Shown here in pieces: positions 34,123-42,977 of a stretch of DNA of 64,000 bases. The stretch comes from Flavobacteriales bacterium. GTDB taxonomy: Bacteria > Bacteroidota > Bacteroidia > Flavobacteriales_F > PHOS-HE28. The translations under genes were made by a program, and so were the position numbers. The DNA lies in NCBI GenBank assembly GCA_016710965.1, contig JADJTW010000031.1, positions 858,509 through 922,508 on the forward strand. The letters run 5' to 3'. How positions within the stretch are numbered: the first letter of the stretch is position 1; every line of letters begins with the position of its first letter. Under the pieces are notes generated by a model. That model did not search any database, was not told the DNA's origin, and saw nothing but the letters and a program-made list of their open reading frames with translations.

Positions 34123-34872
34123 TCAGTGACGGGAGAACACTTCAGCAAGGGGCTCCCTGAGCACTAGGGCTACAAGCACCATGCACGAGAAAACATACAG
34201 GACAAAGCAAAGGGGCACCATCAGCACGGCCTTCAATACGGTCCACGCTCCGGTTCGGTGCAATGAGATCGTTGCCCAGACCAACGTACCCATGATGACC
34301 AGGAAGTTCACGATGTTCATCAACGGCCAGATCACATTGAGGGGCAGTAGCGTGGTGGCGACCATCAGGTAAGTGCCGACCGCGAACAGGTAATGGATGA
34401 GCCGTTCCACCCAGTTGAGCGTCGTGCGTGGGAAAAGCAGCCGGTCGAACGTTGCCAGGATGATCAGGAGCAATGGAAGCAGCAGGTTCACATTGGCGCT
34501 CATCCAATGGTTCACCCGCATGGCCGCGTTGTCCGGAATGCTTTGCCCGCCCACCGCATGCACAGCATTGTCCACCGGATCCCAGTTGAGCAACCAGCGC
34601 ATGATGTAGTAGTAAGCGATGCCGAACAAGAAGTACCGCACCGGCGGTGTGAACGCCTTGCGCCTGCCTGCGAGGAAAGCGCGCGTAAGGCCAGCCGGTC
34701 CCCGGACGAATGTGCGTAGCGTGTTAGGTATGGGTGCATCCACATTGTAGACGCCGGCGGCGAAATCGTGAAGCACGTCGCCGATCCGCATGCCCGGCGC
34801 CATGCGCTTCTGCCCGCAAGCAGGGCAATACGCGCTATCGAAAGCGTTGCCGCAATTGGCGCAGGCCTCCAT
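34123..34872 (-). CDS. DUF3667 family membrane protein with zinc ribbon
   Basis: A 249-residue protein of unknown function. The N-terminus has two CxxC pairs (CANCG and CPACGQKR) forming a zinc ribbon. The segment GPAGLTRAFLAGRRKAFTPP precedes four or five membrane helices, which is the usual DUF3667 build. TACCTTGG lies 4 nt before the ATG. It ends 12 bases before the GT2 gene. Confidence 0.85.
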   Translation of the reverse strand: MEACANCGNAFDSAYCPACGQKRMAPGMRIGDVLHDFAAGVYNVDAPIPNTLRTFVRGPAGLTRAFLAGRRKAFTPPVRYFLFGIAYYYIMRWLLNWDPVDNAVHAVGGQSIPDNAAMRVNHWMSANVNLLLPLLLIILATFDRLLFPRTTLNWVERLIHYLFAVGTYLMVATTLLPLNVIWPLMNIVNFLVIMGTLVWATISLHRTGAWTVLKAVLMVPLCFVLYVFSCMVLVALVLREPLAEVFSRH

Positions 34873-34876
34873 GCGG

Positions 34877-34884
34877 CCAAGGTA
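34877..34884 (-). promoter_or_regulatory. -7 promoter element (TACCTTGG) 4 nt before a start codon
   Basis: TACCTTGG, four bases, then ATG on the minus strand; one of several elements almost touching the start codon in this window. Confidence 0.4.
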
Positions 34885-34896
34885 GCGGGCGATGGA

Positions 34897-36444
34897 TCAC
34901 TCCTTGATGAAGCGGACGTGCTGCTCCCCCAGGCTGAGCACGTAGGTGCCTGGAGACAAACGGGAGACATCGAAGGAGGATGGTGAAAGGCGACGGATGT
35001 GATCAGTCATTGTACGACCCCGTATATCGGTCACGATCATGAGATGCGTGCGATTGATGGGGAGGGAGATTTGAAGCACATTCTCCGCTGGATTGGGCCG
35101 TGCGGAAAGGGTACTGTTCAAAGTGACCCCATCGGAGTTGCTCAGTGTGGCATCCCCCAGACAGGCGACGAAACCCTTGAAATCGCCCATGCTTGTCGGA
35201 ACAACGTGGTCGCCGAACGAAACTCCTGTATCCGTGGTGCCAGTGGAATAGATGCGCGTATTGTTCCCCAATGACGAAACCGGTCCAAAGACGTTACCGC
35301 TGCTTTCCGTAACAGCCCACTGCCAATCGCCTTGATCATCGATCATCGAGACGAACAGGTCGGGCCCACTATGCCCAGGGTTGATGGTGCCGAAAGTCAA
35401 CGGCCCCACTTTATATCCACCGAGAAGGGTGCCGCCATCGACCAAGGGGACCATCGAACTCGGCCGATGACCGAACAATCCCGTTATTCCTGTAGCCTGG
35501 TTCGACCAAAGATTGGTGCCGCTCGCGTCGAATTCATGGGATGCGATGAAGCCGAACTCCAGTGCTGGAAGGCTCAGGGAAATGAGCGCATTCCCGTTGG
35601 CCCGGCGGCGGAGCAATGGATGGTCGAACATGTCGTAGAACAGTTCATCCTCGCGCCATTCATAGTTCCCAGACGGACCGTAGGATGCGACCGTGCTTTC
35701 GCCGTTAACAAAGACCGTATCGGTCGGTAGCAGTGCGTAACCCCACAGTACCGCAACGAGGGACCGGCCTTGCTGATCAACATTCAGGCAGCCCGGCATG
35801 ATGGTTCCGCTACCGAGCCGCTGCGCCCAAAGCAGCTCGCCCAGTGAGGAAATGCGAGCAAGAGCGATACCGCTGTCATGCACCCATTGTCCGATGATGG
35901 AAATGCTATCGTCGTATGCAACGAGTAAGGCAATGCCACTTTCAGGTGTGTGATGAAAAACGGGATCGTGATCCAGTGCGACCACATCGGGAATGTTCAG
36001 CGCGCCGGCTACCGTTCCTGCACCGTCGATCTCAACCAACAGTAGTGAATGGCCATCACCCGCTGAACCGTAGCTCTCCCCATTGACGATGGTGCTTCCC
36101 GTGTAGCTGACAAGACAGCTCACCCCGCCGTCGGCCGTTCCGTGCATCGATACGATTTCATTGGAGAACTGTACCGCCCAGGTGACATAGCCGAGCGTGT
36201 CCACGTGTGCAATGAAGTAGTGGCCATTACTGGCCGTAAGAGTGTCAAAAGGCAGATGGATATCGATGCCGAATGATCCGTGTGCGAAAGCCCCGTTCGA
36301 TGAGCTGCTCGCGATGTCGAGCATGTGGACGTCGGCACTGCCGCTGAAACCGGTAGCCCAGATCCAGATGGGGGCTTGTGCGTTGAGCACAACGGGCACG
36401 GCGATGGCCGACGGAATGAGAAGGCCTAGCATCCTACGCAGCAT
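34897..36444 (-). CDS. T9SS type A sorting domain protein with propeller-like repeats
   Basis: A 515-residue secreted protein. It has a signal peptide (MLRRMLGLLIPSAIAVPVVL, cleavage near NAQA) and a body of beta repeats with G-x-[FY]-DTLT, FIAHVDTLGYV and WAQRLGS units as in delta-60-repeat/propeller surface proteins. A C-terminal T9SS domain follows (LSARPNPAENVLQISLP ... LSPGTYVLSL). A TATCTTCA element lies 20 nt before the ATG. The role is not deducible beyond surface location. Confidence 0.87.
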   Translation of the reverse strand: MLRRMLGLLIPSAIAVPVVLNAQAPIWIWATGFSGSADVHMLDIASSSSNGAFAHGSFGIDIHLPFDTLTASNGHYFIAHVDTLGYVTWAVQFSNEIVSMHGTADGGVSCLVSYTGSTIVNGESYGSAGDGHSLLLVEIDGAGTVAGALNIPDVVALDHDPVFHHTPESGIALLVAYDDSISIIGQWVHDSGIALARISSLGELLWAQRLGSGTIMPGCLNVDQQGRSLVAVLWGYALLPTDTVFVNGESTVASYGPSGNYEWREDELFYDMFDHPLLRRRANGNALISLSLPALEFGFIASHEFDASGTNLWSNQATGITGLFGHRPSSMVPLVDGGTLLGGYKVGPLTFGTINPGHSGPDLFVSMIDDQGDWQWAVTESSGNVFGPVSSLGNNTRIYSTGTTDTGVSFGDHVVPTSMGDFKGFVACLGDATLSNSDGVTLNSTLSARPNPAENVLQISLPINRTHLMIVTDIRGRTMTDHIRRLSPSSFDVSRLSPGTYVLSLGEQHVRFIKE

Positions 36445-36489
36445 TGTGATGGTACTTGGGAGAGTGAAGATATGTGCCGCTTTCCCGGA

Positions 36490-38337
36490 TCAGGCTCCAT
36501 TTGCGAGCGACCTCAACACCACCTCTGCCTTCTTCGCTCCGATCTCAGCGATCACATCCTCCGGCATGGCATCCCTCACCCCCTTGATGCTGCCGAAGCG
36601 CGTGAGCAGCTTCTGTGCGGTGCTGGGCCCAATGCCTTCGATGCCTTCGAGCCCCGTACGTATGATGCGCTTGCTCCGCTTGCTCCGGTGATGGGTGATA
36701 CCGAATCGGTGCGCCTCGTTGCGCATGTGCTGGATGACCTTGAGGCTGCTGCTACGCTTGTCGATGTGCAGCGGCACCGGGTCCTCGGGGAAATAGAGTT
36801 CCTCCAAACGCTTCGCAATCCCGACCAGCGCCACTTTGCCGCGCAGCCCCAGCCGGTCGAAGACGTTCATGGCCGCGTGCAACTGGCCTTTGCCACCATC
36901 TATCACGACCAACTGAGGCAGCGGCTCACCTTCGGTGAGCAAGCGCGAGTAACGTCGCTCCACGGCCTCTTCCATGCTCGCGAAGTCATCCGGGCCTTCC
37001 ACCGTGCGGATGTTGAAATGGCGGTAGTCCTTCTTGCTGGGCCTGGCATCCTTGAAGACCACGCACGCGCTCACGGGGTCGGTGCCTTGCGTGTTGCTGT
37101 TGTCGAAGCACTCGATGTGCTTGGGCAGTTCGTTGAGGCGCAAGTCCTGCTTCAATTGTTGCAAGATGCGATTGGTGGCGGCCTCGGGATCAACGAGCTT
37201 CTCCTGCTTGCGTTTGTCGAGGAGGAAGTAGCGTGCGTTGCGGTCGCTGAGCTCAAGCAACGCCTTCTTATCGCCCCGCTGCGGAATGGTGAAGACGATC
37301 CCCGGTACCTCGATCTCCGGATCGAAGGGCACGATGGCCTCCGGCGCATTGCTCTTGAAGCGTTCGCGCAATTCGGCAATGGCCAACTGCAGCAATTCGG
37401 CTTCGGTCTCTTCCAGCTTCGGCTTCAGCTCTACGGTGATCCCATGCACCACGGCGCCATCGATCACGCGCAGATAGTTCACGCAGGCGCCGCCCGCGTC
37501 GCTGGCGAGCGCGAAGACGTCCACATCGCCGATGTCGGCATGCACGATGGTGTTGCGCGCTTGGTAGCGCTCCAGTTGCTCGATCCGCTCGCGTAGCACC
37601 TCTGCCTTCTCGAACTCCAGCGCGTCGGCATGCACCATCATCTGCTCCTTCAGCAGCCTGGACACCCCGCGTGTTCGGCCCCGTACGATCTGGCGGATCT
37701 GCTTAATGTGGGAGTCGTACTCTTCCCGCGACTGCAAGCCCTCGCAAGGCGCCTTGCAATTGCCCATATGGAACTCCAAGCATCGCTTGTACTTGCCGCG
37801 CTCCACGTTGCGTTCGCTCAGTTCATAGTTGCAGTTGCGCAACTTGTACATGGTGTTCACCAGCTCCACCACGGTCTTCATCACCCTTCCGCTGGCATAA
37901 GGACCGTAGTACTCGGCCCCGTCATCCACCGGGTTGCGCATGCCCTCCACGCGGGGGAAACGCTCGTTGCGGATGCGTATCCACGGGTAGCTCTTGTCGT
38001 CCTTCAGCATCACGTTGTAGCGCGGCTGGTGCTGCTTGATGAGCGAGTTCTCAAGCAACAGCGCATCGAACTCGGTGGCCACCACGATGATGTTCACGTC
38101 AGTGATGTTGGCCACCAGTTTGGCGGTCTTGCCCGTTTCGAAGCGCTGCTTGGTGAAATAGCTGCCCACGCGATTGCGCAGGTCCTTGGCCTTGCCGATG
38201 TAGATGATGCGGCCACTGAAGTCGAAGAACTGGTACACCCCCGGCTGGTGGGGCAGCAGCTTCACTTTTTCACGGACGTCGAGCGGTTCCACAGGGCGAA
38301 GATCGGACCTCGGGCCTCCGTGGTACTTTTCCGCCAT
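36490..38337 (-). CDS. uvrC: excinuclease ABC subunit C
   Basis: Nuclease of nucleotide excision repair that makes both incisions around a lesion with UvrAB. The 615-residue protein has a GIY-YIG domain (GVYQFFDFSGRIIYIGKAK), a UVR motif (LEFEKAEVLRERIEQLERY), the RNase-H-like C-terminal nuclease (IECFDNSNTQGTDPVSACVV and VVIDGGKGQL) and a final helix-hairpin-helix pair (LEGIEGIGPSTAQKLL). The ATG at 38337 gives a slightly long N-terminus; a GTG a few codons on is possible. The ATG shares bases with the divergent lpxD ATG (CATG). Confidence 0.96.
   Translation of the reverse strand: MAEKYHGGPRSDLRPVEPLDVREKVKLLPHQPGVYQFFDFSGRIIYIGKAKDLRNRVGSYFTKQRFETGKTAKLVANITDVNIIVVATEFDALLLENSLIKQHQPRYNVMLKDDKSYPWIRIRNERFPRVEGMRNPVDDGAEYYGPYASGRVMKTVVELVNTMYKLRNCNYELSERNVERGKYKRCLEFHMGNCKAPCEGLQSREEYDSHIKQIRQIVRGRTRGVSRLLKEQMMVHADALEFEKAEVLRERIEQLERYQARNTIVHADIGDVDVFALASDAGGACVNYLRVIDGAVVHGITVELKPKLEETEAELLQLAIAELRERFKSNAPEAIVPFDPEIEVPGIVFTIPQRGDKKALLELSDRNARYFLLDKRKQEKLVDPEAATNRILQQLKQDLRLNELPKHIECFDNSNTQGTDPVSACVVFKDARPSKKDYRHFNIRTVEGPDDFASMEEAVERRYSRLLTEGEPLPQLVVIDGGKGQLHAAMNVFDRLGLRGKVALVGIAKRLEELYFPEDPVPLHIDKRSSSLKVIQHMRNEAHRFGITHHRSKRSKRIIRTGLEGIEGIGPSTAQKLLTRFGSIKGVRDAMPEDVIAEIGAKKAEVVLRSLANGA
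38324..38331 (+). promoter_or_regulatory. -7 promoter element (TACTTTTC) of lpxD
   Basis: TACTTTTC, four bases, then the lpxD ATG. The element lies inside the first codons of the divergent uvrC gene. Confidence 0.4.
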
Positions 38338-39370
38338 GCAATTCACCGCCGCACAGATCGCACAGCTCCTCCAAGGCACCGTTGAAGGCGACGCCGACGC
38401 CACCGTGAGCAAGCTCTCCAAGATCGAGGAGGGCGGCGCGGGCTCTCTTTCCTTCCTCGCCAATCCGGCCTACACACAGTATGTGTACAATACCACCGCC
38501 AGCGTGGTCATCATCGGCAAGGACTTCGCCCTTACTGCACCGGTGAAGACGACCCTCGTTCGCGTGGCCGATGCGCAGGGCGCCTTCGCCAAGGTGCTGG
38601 AGATGTACAACACCATCAAGCTCGACAAGAAGGGCATCTCGCCTCAGGCGGTGATCGAGGAGGGCGCCGCGTATGGCAACGACTGCTACATCGGGCCGCT
38701 TGCATACATCGGCGCTAACGCGCGGATCGGCAGCAACGTGAAGATCTATCCGCATGCCTACATCGGCGACAACGTCGTGATCGGGGACAACACCACGCTC
38801 TTTGCCGGAGTGAAGATCTATTCGGATTGCACCGTGGGCGCGAAGTGCATCATCCACAGCGGCACGGTGATCGGCAGCGACGGATTCCGCTTCGCGACAG
38901 GCCCTGACGGTGGTGCCAAGATCCCGCAGATCGGCAATGTGGTGATCGAGGATGATGTGGAGATCGGCGCGAACTGCGCCATCGACCGCGCCACGCTCGG
39001 CAGCACGATCCTGCGCAAGGGCGTCAAATTCGACAACCTCATCCACATCGCTCACAACGTGGAGGTGGGCGAGAACACTTACTACGCGGCGGGCGGCGTG
39101 GTGGCGGGCTCCACCAGGATCGGCAAGAACTGCATGTTCAGCGGACAGGTCGGCATCATCGGCCACTTGAAGATCGCGGATGGCACCATCATCGCGGCGC
39201 AGAGCGGCATCAGCAAGGACACCAAGGCGGGCGAGGCCTACATGGGCTCACCGGCCTTCGAGGTGCAGAAGTACCGCAAGAGCTACATCCACTTCCGCAA
39301 CCTGGAGAAGCTGGTGGCGCGGGTGGAGAAGCTGGAGAAGGCCGGGAAAGAAGAAGGCCGGAGCGCATAG
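38336..39370 (+). CDS. lpxD: UDP-3-O-acylglucosamine N-acyltransferase
   Basis: Third step of lipid A synthesis: adds a hydroxyacyl chain from ACP to UDP-3-O-acylglucosamine. The 344-residue protein has the N-terminal uridine-binding domain (GAGSLSFLANPAYTQYV). A left-handed beta-helix of hexapeptide repeats follows (IGANARIGSNVKIYPHAYIG), with the catalytic His in LIHIAHNVEVGENTYYAAG, and a C-terminal helix (LEKLVARVEKLEKAG). It is not in an lpx cluster here; it stands divergent from uvrC. Confidence 0.94.
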   Translation: MQFTAAQIAQLLQGTVEGDADATVSKLSKIEEGGAGSLSFLANPAYTQYVYNTTASVVIIGKDFALTAPVKTTLVRVADAQGAFAKVLEMYNTIKLDKKGISPQAVIEEGAAYGNDCYIGPLAYIGANARIGSNVKIYPHAYIGDNVVIGDNTTLFAGVKIYSDCTVGAKCIIHSGTVIGSDGFRFATGPDGGAKIPQIGNVVIEDDVEIGANCAIDRATLGSTILRKGVKFDNLIHIAHNVEVGENTYYAAGGVVAGSTRIGKNCMFSGQVGIIGHLKIADGTIIAAQSGISKDTKAGEAYMGSPAFEVQKYRKSYIHFRNLEKLVARVEKLEKAGKEEGRSA

Positions 39371-39383
39371 CGTCCGGCCTTCT
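39352..39383 (+). terminator. stem-loop at the end of lpxD
   Basis: An 11-bp perfect stem (AGAAGGCCGGA / TCCGGCCTTCT) with a 10-base loop spans the lpxD stop codon in the convergent gap. There is no T-run on either side, so termination is likely but unproven. Confidence 0.45.
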
Positions 39384-39401
39384 CGGGTTCATAGAAGTGG
39401 C

Positions 39402-42400
39402 TTAGGGCAGTTGTTCGACCCGTGTGTTCGTGGGTATGCTGCCGCCGATGTTGACGAGGATGGGATCGCGATCGTTCCCACCGCCCACGTAGCGGATCAC
39501 TCCGTCCATGTTCACGTCCGATCCCAGATAGCCGGTGGCGGTCGCGGTAGGTACGCTACCGCCTACATCCACAAGGATCGGGTCGCGGTCGTTCAGCCCC
39601 CCCGTATAGCGCAGGGTTCCATTGCCATCCACATCACCCGCCCATAGCGCAGCGATACTGCCGATGATGGTGCGCGCGTTGGTGCCGTACATGCCCAGCC
39701 CCGGATCACCGAAGTTGAGCGCGACCACACCAGCTCCTAGCTGTGTGCCGTTCAGGGTCATCGCTGCCAGGTGGTTGCGATGCCACGCGGCCACGCGGTA
39801 TTGCGCACGTGGTACCCCGGGGAAGTAGAGCGGGCTCTCGCCATTGGCCATCACCACCTTGCCGTTCGCCATTACCATGGCAGCCATCTCGCTCACCACC
39901 GTGGTGGGGCTCGCATTGTCGCGCAACTGCACCATGACCCAATCAACGGGCGCGTTGGCACCACTACGCGCCATCAGGTCCTCGTTCGCCGTGGTGCCCA
40001 TGCCATAGGGGTCAGCGGAGGGGATCAGTCCTGCGGTCTTCAGGTCGCTACGCATCACAGTCCCGTTCAGCGGCCCTTCGAGGTAAAGGCTGAGATCGAG
40101 CTCGGCATCGCCATCGCTGAAATCAAAGACGCCGTCCATGTCGCGATCCACGCCGTGGCGGATCTTGGTGCTGGGATGCACGAGCGTCCACGTGAGAGGG
40201 TTGCCCGAGACTTGCGCCGATGCGACCAAGGCAGCATGCGTGACCGCTGCGGCGCCGTTCTGGTCGGGCTGGTAGTTGTTGCTGCCCATGTAATAGAATC
40301 CGCGCGGCACGCCTCCCCAAATGCCCTTCACCACCATGGCGTACTCGTTCGCTCGCGTATCGGCGAGGTCCTTCAGCACATTGAGCGTTGTGGTGGAGCC
40401 AATGGACCCATTGATCGTGTGACGCATGCCCACCGCAGGCAGTACATCGTTCACTGCGGTCGTGGAGAACGGGAAGTTGCTCGTGTTGAAGCACTGCGGA
40501 CAGTTGTCATTGTCGATTCCTCCTGACCAGCTCAGGATCTCCGGCTCGTAATCGCCCATGTAGTTGGCCACGCCGGATCCATTGTACCAGGTCTCCATTA
40601 CGCCTTCGGAGAGCAGGCCGAAACCACTGGTGCATTCCGTGGTGTTGTAGTAGAAGCCGGTCTTGCGGTAGGCGCTGCGCAGGTCGCTGGCCATGTTCCG
40701 GTTCATGGTGAATCCTTGCGTGTTGGCAGTGGAGCCCCCCGCGCCAGGGGCATTCCCGGCTACTTGCCCGTTTCCGGCCAAATCCCCGCGCCCGGTCTGC
40801 GCGTTATGACAGGGCACACAGTTCACGTTCACCGCCACGAAGAGGTTCACCGCAGGTGGCACCGACTGGAAGGTGACGCCTGTTCCGCGCACACGACCAG
40901 GATTGATCCGCGTGGTGGACGATTGCGAATTGGGCTTATACACGCGGTACGGGTTGGGCACGTACCAGCAAGCCGCAAGGAAGTCCGAGAACTCCTGCAT
41001 GCCCACCACGTCGAGCGGAGCATCCGCACCCTGCAGGTTCTGGAAGGCCCCTGCGAAATCCTGGAATCCATCCTTGTCACCGCGCCAATGGAGGTTCCCA
41101 CGGCCCCGTCCGATGATGTCGATCAGGAATTGCGTGGTCTTGACCCCTTTGAGCGGATGGAAGCTCTTGCCATCAACCAGCGCCATATCACCCGAGGGGT
41201 CGCCAAGGTTCCAAGCCAGACGGTCCCAACGCGCATCCACGTGGCAGCTGGCGCAACTGATGTGGCCGTGGCCGCTGCCAGTGAGGGTATTGTACAAGTG
41301 CTTGCGACCGGTCTTGATCGCCTGTGGTGTAGGATCGAAGGAGCCGGTGCGTGAGACTTCCTTGTCGGTGGCCAGATCGATGGTGGAGATGCTCGCACCG
41401 AATTTATTGATGACGTATGCCCGTTGGCGCGCCTCATCGATCACGATCCCCGTGGGGCCTTCGCCCACCACGATGGGGTCGGGCACCGTGCGAGCGCCCG
41501 TAGCGGTGATGGTGATCACGTTGTTCGACCCCATGCCTGTCACGTACGCCTTGCTGCCATCGCTTCGCCATGCGATGCCTCGCGGGTCGCCAATGGCCTG
41601 CTTCCGAACGGCGGGTGGTGAGGTATGCGTTGTGTAGTTGATCTGCGGGTTCATGTCCGTGATGGTCACCGAACCCGCCGGAGGCGAGAACCGCGACACG
41701 TTCACGCGCAGGAACTTTCCCTTCAGATTGGGCTCGAAGCGGATCTCATTGGTGGCATCGGTGCCCACCACATACACTTCGCCCGATAACGGCTTCACGG
41801 ACATGGCCATGAGGATATTGCCCAAGGTGCTCTTGTAACTGACCGCATTATTGCTTGTGGCGATGATGGCCACATCGCGGTCGGGCATGTCCCACCCCAC
41901 CTGGCGTACACCAGCGCCCCCGGTAACGATGTTCGTCCAGTTGTGGGCGTTGTCGTCCATCCACTGTCCTGCCGGATTCTTGCGCACGATCATGGTGTTC
42001 GTCTCTGTGGATGCCGGATTGTTCGGGTTAAGGGGCGGATTGTAGCCTGTACCCGAATTCGGGACCGGCACCGCCCCGCCGTAGGGTCCGGCCGGGTTGG
42101 TGACATCGTTCGGGATGAGCGTACACCCCCCCTGCGTGGAGCAGATCCCGATCTTGCTAGGAACGTGCTCGGTGGAGAAGAAGTTGTTACCGCTGATCGC
42201 CGTGGTGCGATTGCCGCTTTCGAAGAAGGCGCAGTAGACCGTGCTGCCATCGGGGCTGACAGCCAACGCCCGTGGCTGCTCACCCTTCAACAAGATCTCC
42301 GTAGGAGCAGTTCCGGGATTCGCCGGGTCGAACACCTGGATGCTCTCACGCTCAGCGCAGCTCACATAGGCTTTCAGCGGCGTTCCTGCGAAGACCAAGT

Positions 42401-42833
42401 CGGCAGGCTCGTTCTCGGTCGCCACGCTGCGGATCGTCGCCTTCAAGGTGAGGTCCACGATGCTGATCTCATCGCTCACCTGGCACACCACCCATGCTTC
42501 GTTATTGGTACGCGCCCGAACGGTAACGGGATCGAGGCCCACAGGGATGGTGGCCGTGTGCATCATGCCCGTGCTGCTGAGCGTGAAGACCTCCAGGCTG
42601 TTGTTGGCCGTGTTCACCGCGAGCAGCTTGGTGCCATCGGGAGTCATGGCGATCGGGCTCACATGCGCCGATTCGAAGTTGGTGAAGCTGCTCGCGGGCA
42701 CGCTCTGGCCCGAACGCTCGGTATCGACTACCGGGGTTACCTCATCATTGTTGTTGAACGCCGAAAGCCCGGCGACGAGGCCGAGGGCGCAGAGGGCGAT
42801 CAAGGACTTCTTGTTGGCGGTAATGAAGCGCAT
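39402..42833 (-). CDS. secreted beta-propeller / c-type heme protein with duplicated C-terminal repeat
   Basis: A 1143-residue exported protein. After a signal segment (LIALCALGLVAGLSAF), YVTN-type propeller repeats run through the first ~520 residues (VSPIAMTPDGTKLLAVNTAN; QPRALAVSPDGSTVYCAFFE; GIAWRSDGSKAYVTGMGSN). Two CxxCH heme-binding motifs follow, ISCASCHVD and NCVPCHNA, placed as in di-heme cytochrome-c-peroxidase-like domains. The C-terminus has two copies of a ~36-residue unit (GDVDGNGTLRYTGGLNDRDP, then SDVNMDGVIRYVGGGNDRDP) with D-x-[DN]-x-[DN]-G calcium-loop character, ending VEQLP. Electron transfer or peroxide-related activity at the cell surface is inferred. No ordinary T9SS sorting domain is evident. 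Confidence 0.8.
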   Translation of the reverse strand: MRFITANKKSLIALCALGLVAGLSAFNNNDEVTPVVDTERSGQSVPASSFTNFESAHVSPIAMTPDGTKLLAVNTANNSLEVFTLSSTGMMHTATIPVGLDPVTVRARTNNEAWVVCQVSDEISIVDLTLKATIRSVATENEPADLVFAGTPLKAYVSCAERESIQVFDPANPGTAPTEILLKGEQPRALAVSPDGSTVYCAFFESGNRTTAISGNNFFSTEHVPSKIGICSTQGGCTLIPNDVTNPAGPYGGAVPVPNSGTGYNPPLNPNNPASTETNTMIVRKNPAGQWMDDNAHNWTNIVTGGAGVRQVGWDMPDRDVAIIATSNNAVSYKSTLGNILMAMSVKPLSGEVYVVGTDATNEIRFEPNLKGKFLRVNVSRFSPPAGSVTITDMNPQINYTTHTSPPAVRKQAIGDPRGIAWRSDGSKAYVTGMGSNNVITITATGARTVPDPIVVGEGPTGIVIDEARQRAYVINKFGASISTIDLATDKEVSRTGSFDPTPQAIKTGRKHLYNTLTGSGHGHISCASCHVDARWDRLAWNLGDPSGDMALVDGKSFHPLKGVKTTQFLIDIIGRGRGNLHWRGDKDGFQDFAGAFQNLQGADAPLDVVGMQEFSDFLAACWYVPNPYRVYKPNSQSSTTRINPGRVRGTGVTFQSVPPAVNLFVAVNVNCVPCHNAQTGRGDLAGNGQVAGNAPGAGGSTANTQGFTMNRNMASDLRSAYRKTGFYYNTTECTSGFGLLSEGVMETWYNGSGVANYMGDYEPEILSWSGGIDNDNCPQCFNTSNFPFSTTAVNDVLPAVGMRHTINGSIGSTTTLNVLKDLADTRANEYAMVVKGIWGGVPRGFYYMGSNNYQPDQNGAAAVTHAALVASAQVSGNPLTWTLVHPSTKIRHGVDRDMDGVFDFSDGDAELDLSLYLEGPLNGTVMRSDLKTAGLIPSADPYGMGTTANEDLMARSGANAPVDWVMVQLRDNASPTTVVSEMAAMVMANGKVVMANGESPLYFPGVPRAQYRVAAWHRNHLAAMTLNGTQLGAGVVALNFGDPGLGMYGTNARTIIGSIAALWAGDVDGNGTLRYTGGLNDRDPILVDVGGSVPTATATGYLGSDVNMDGVIRYVGGGNDRDPILVNIGGSIPTNTRVEQLP

Positions 42834-42977
42834 GGTGGAGCAGATTTAGGAGCGAAGGCCCCATGCAGCCAAGGGGAGCTGGCGGGGGTCGGAAAAGGCG
42901 ATGCAAGCTAAACCTTGCTTCGGGCAGAAACAAGGGCTTCCGGCCACATGAGCCGCAGTAAGTGCCTGAGCTGTCGG

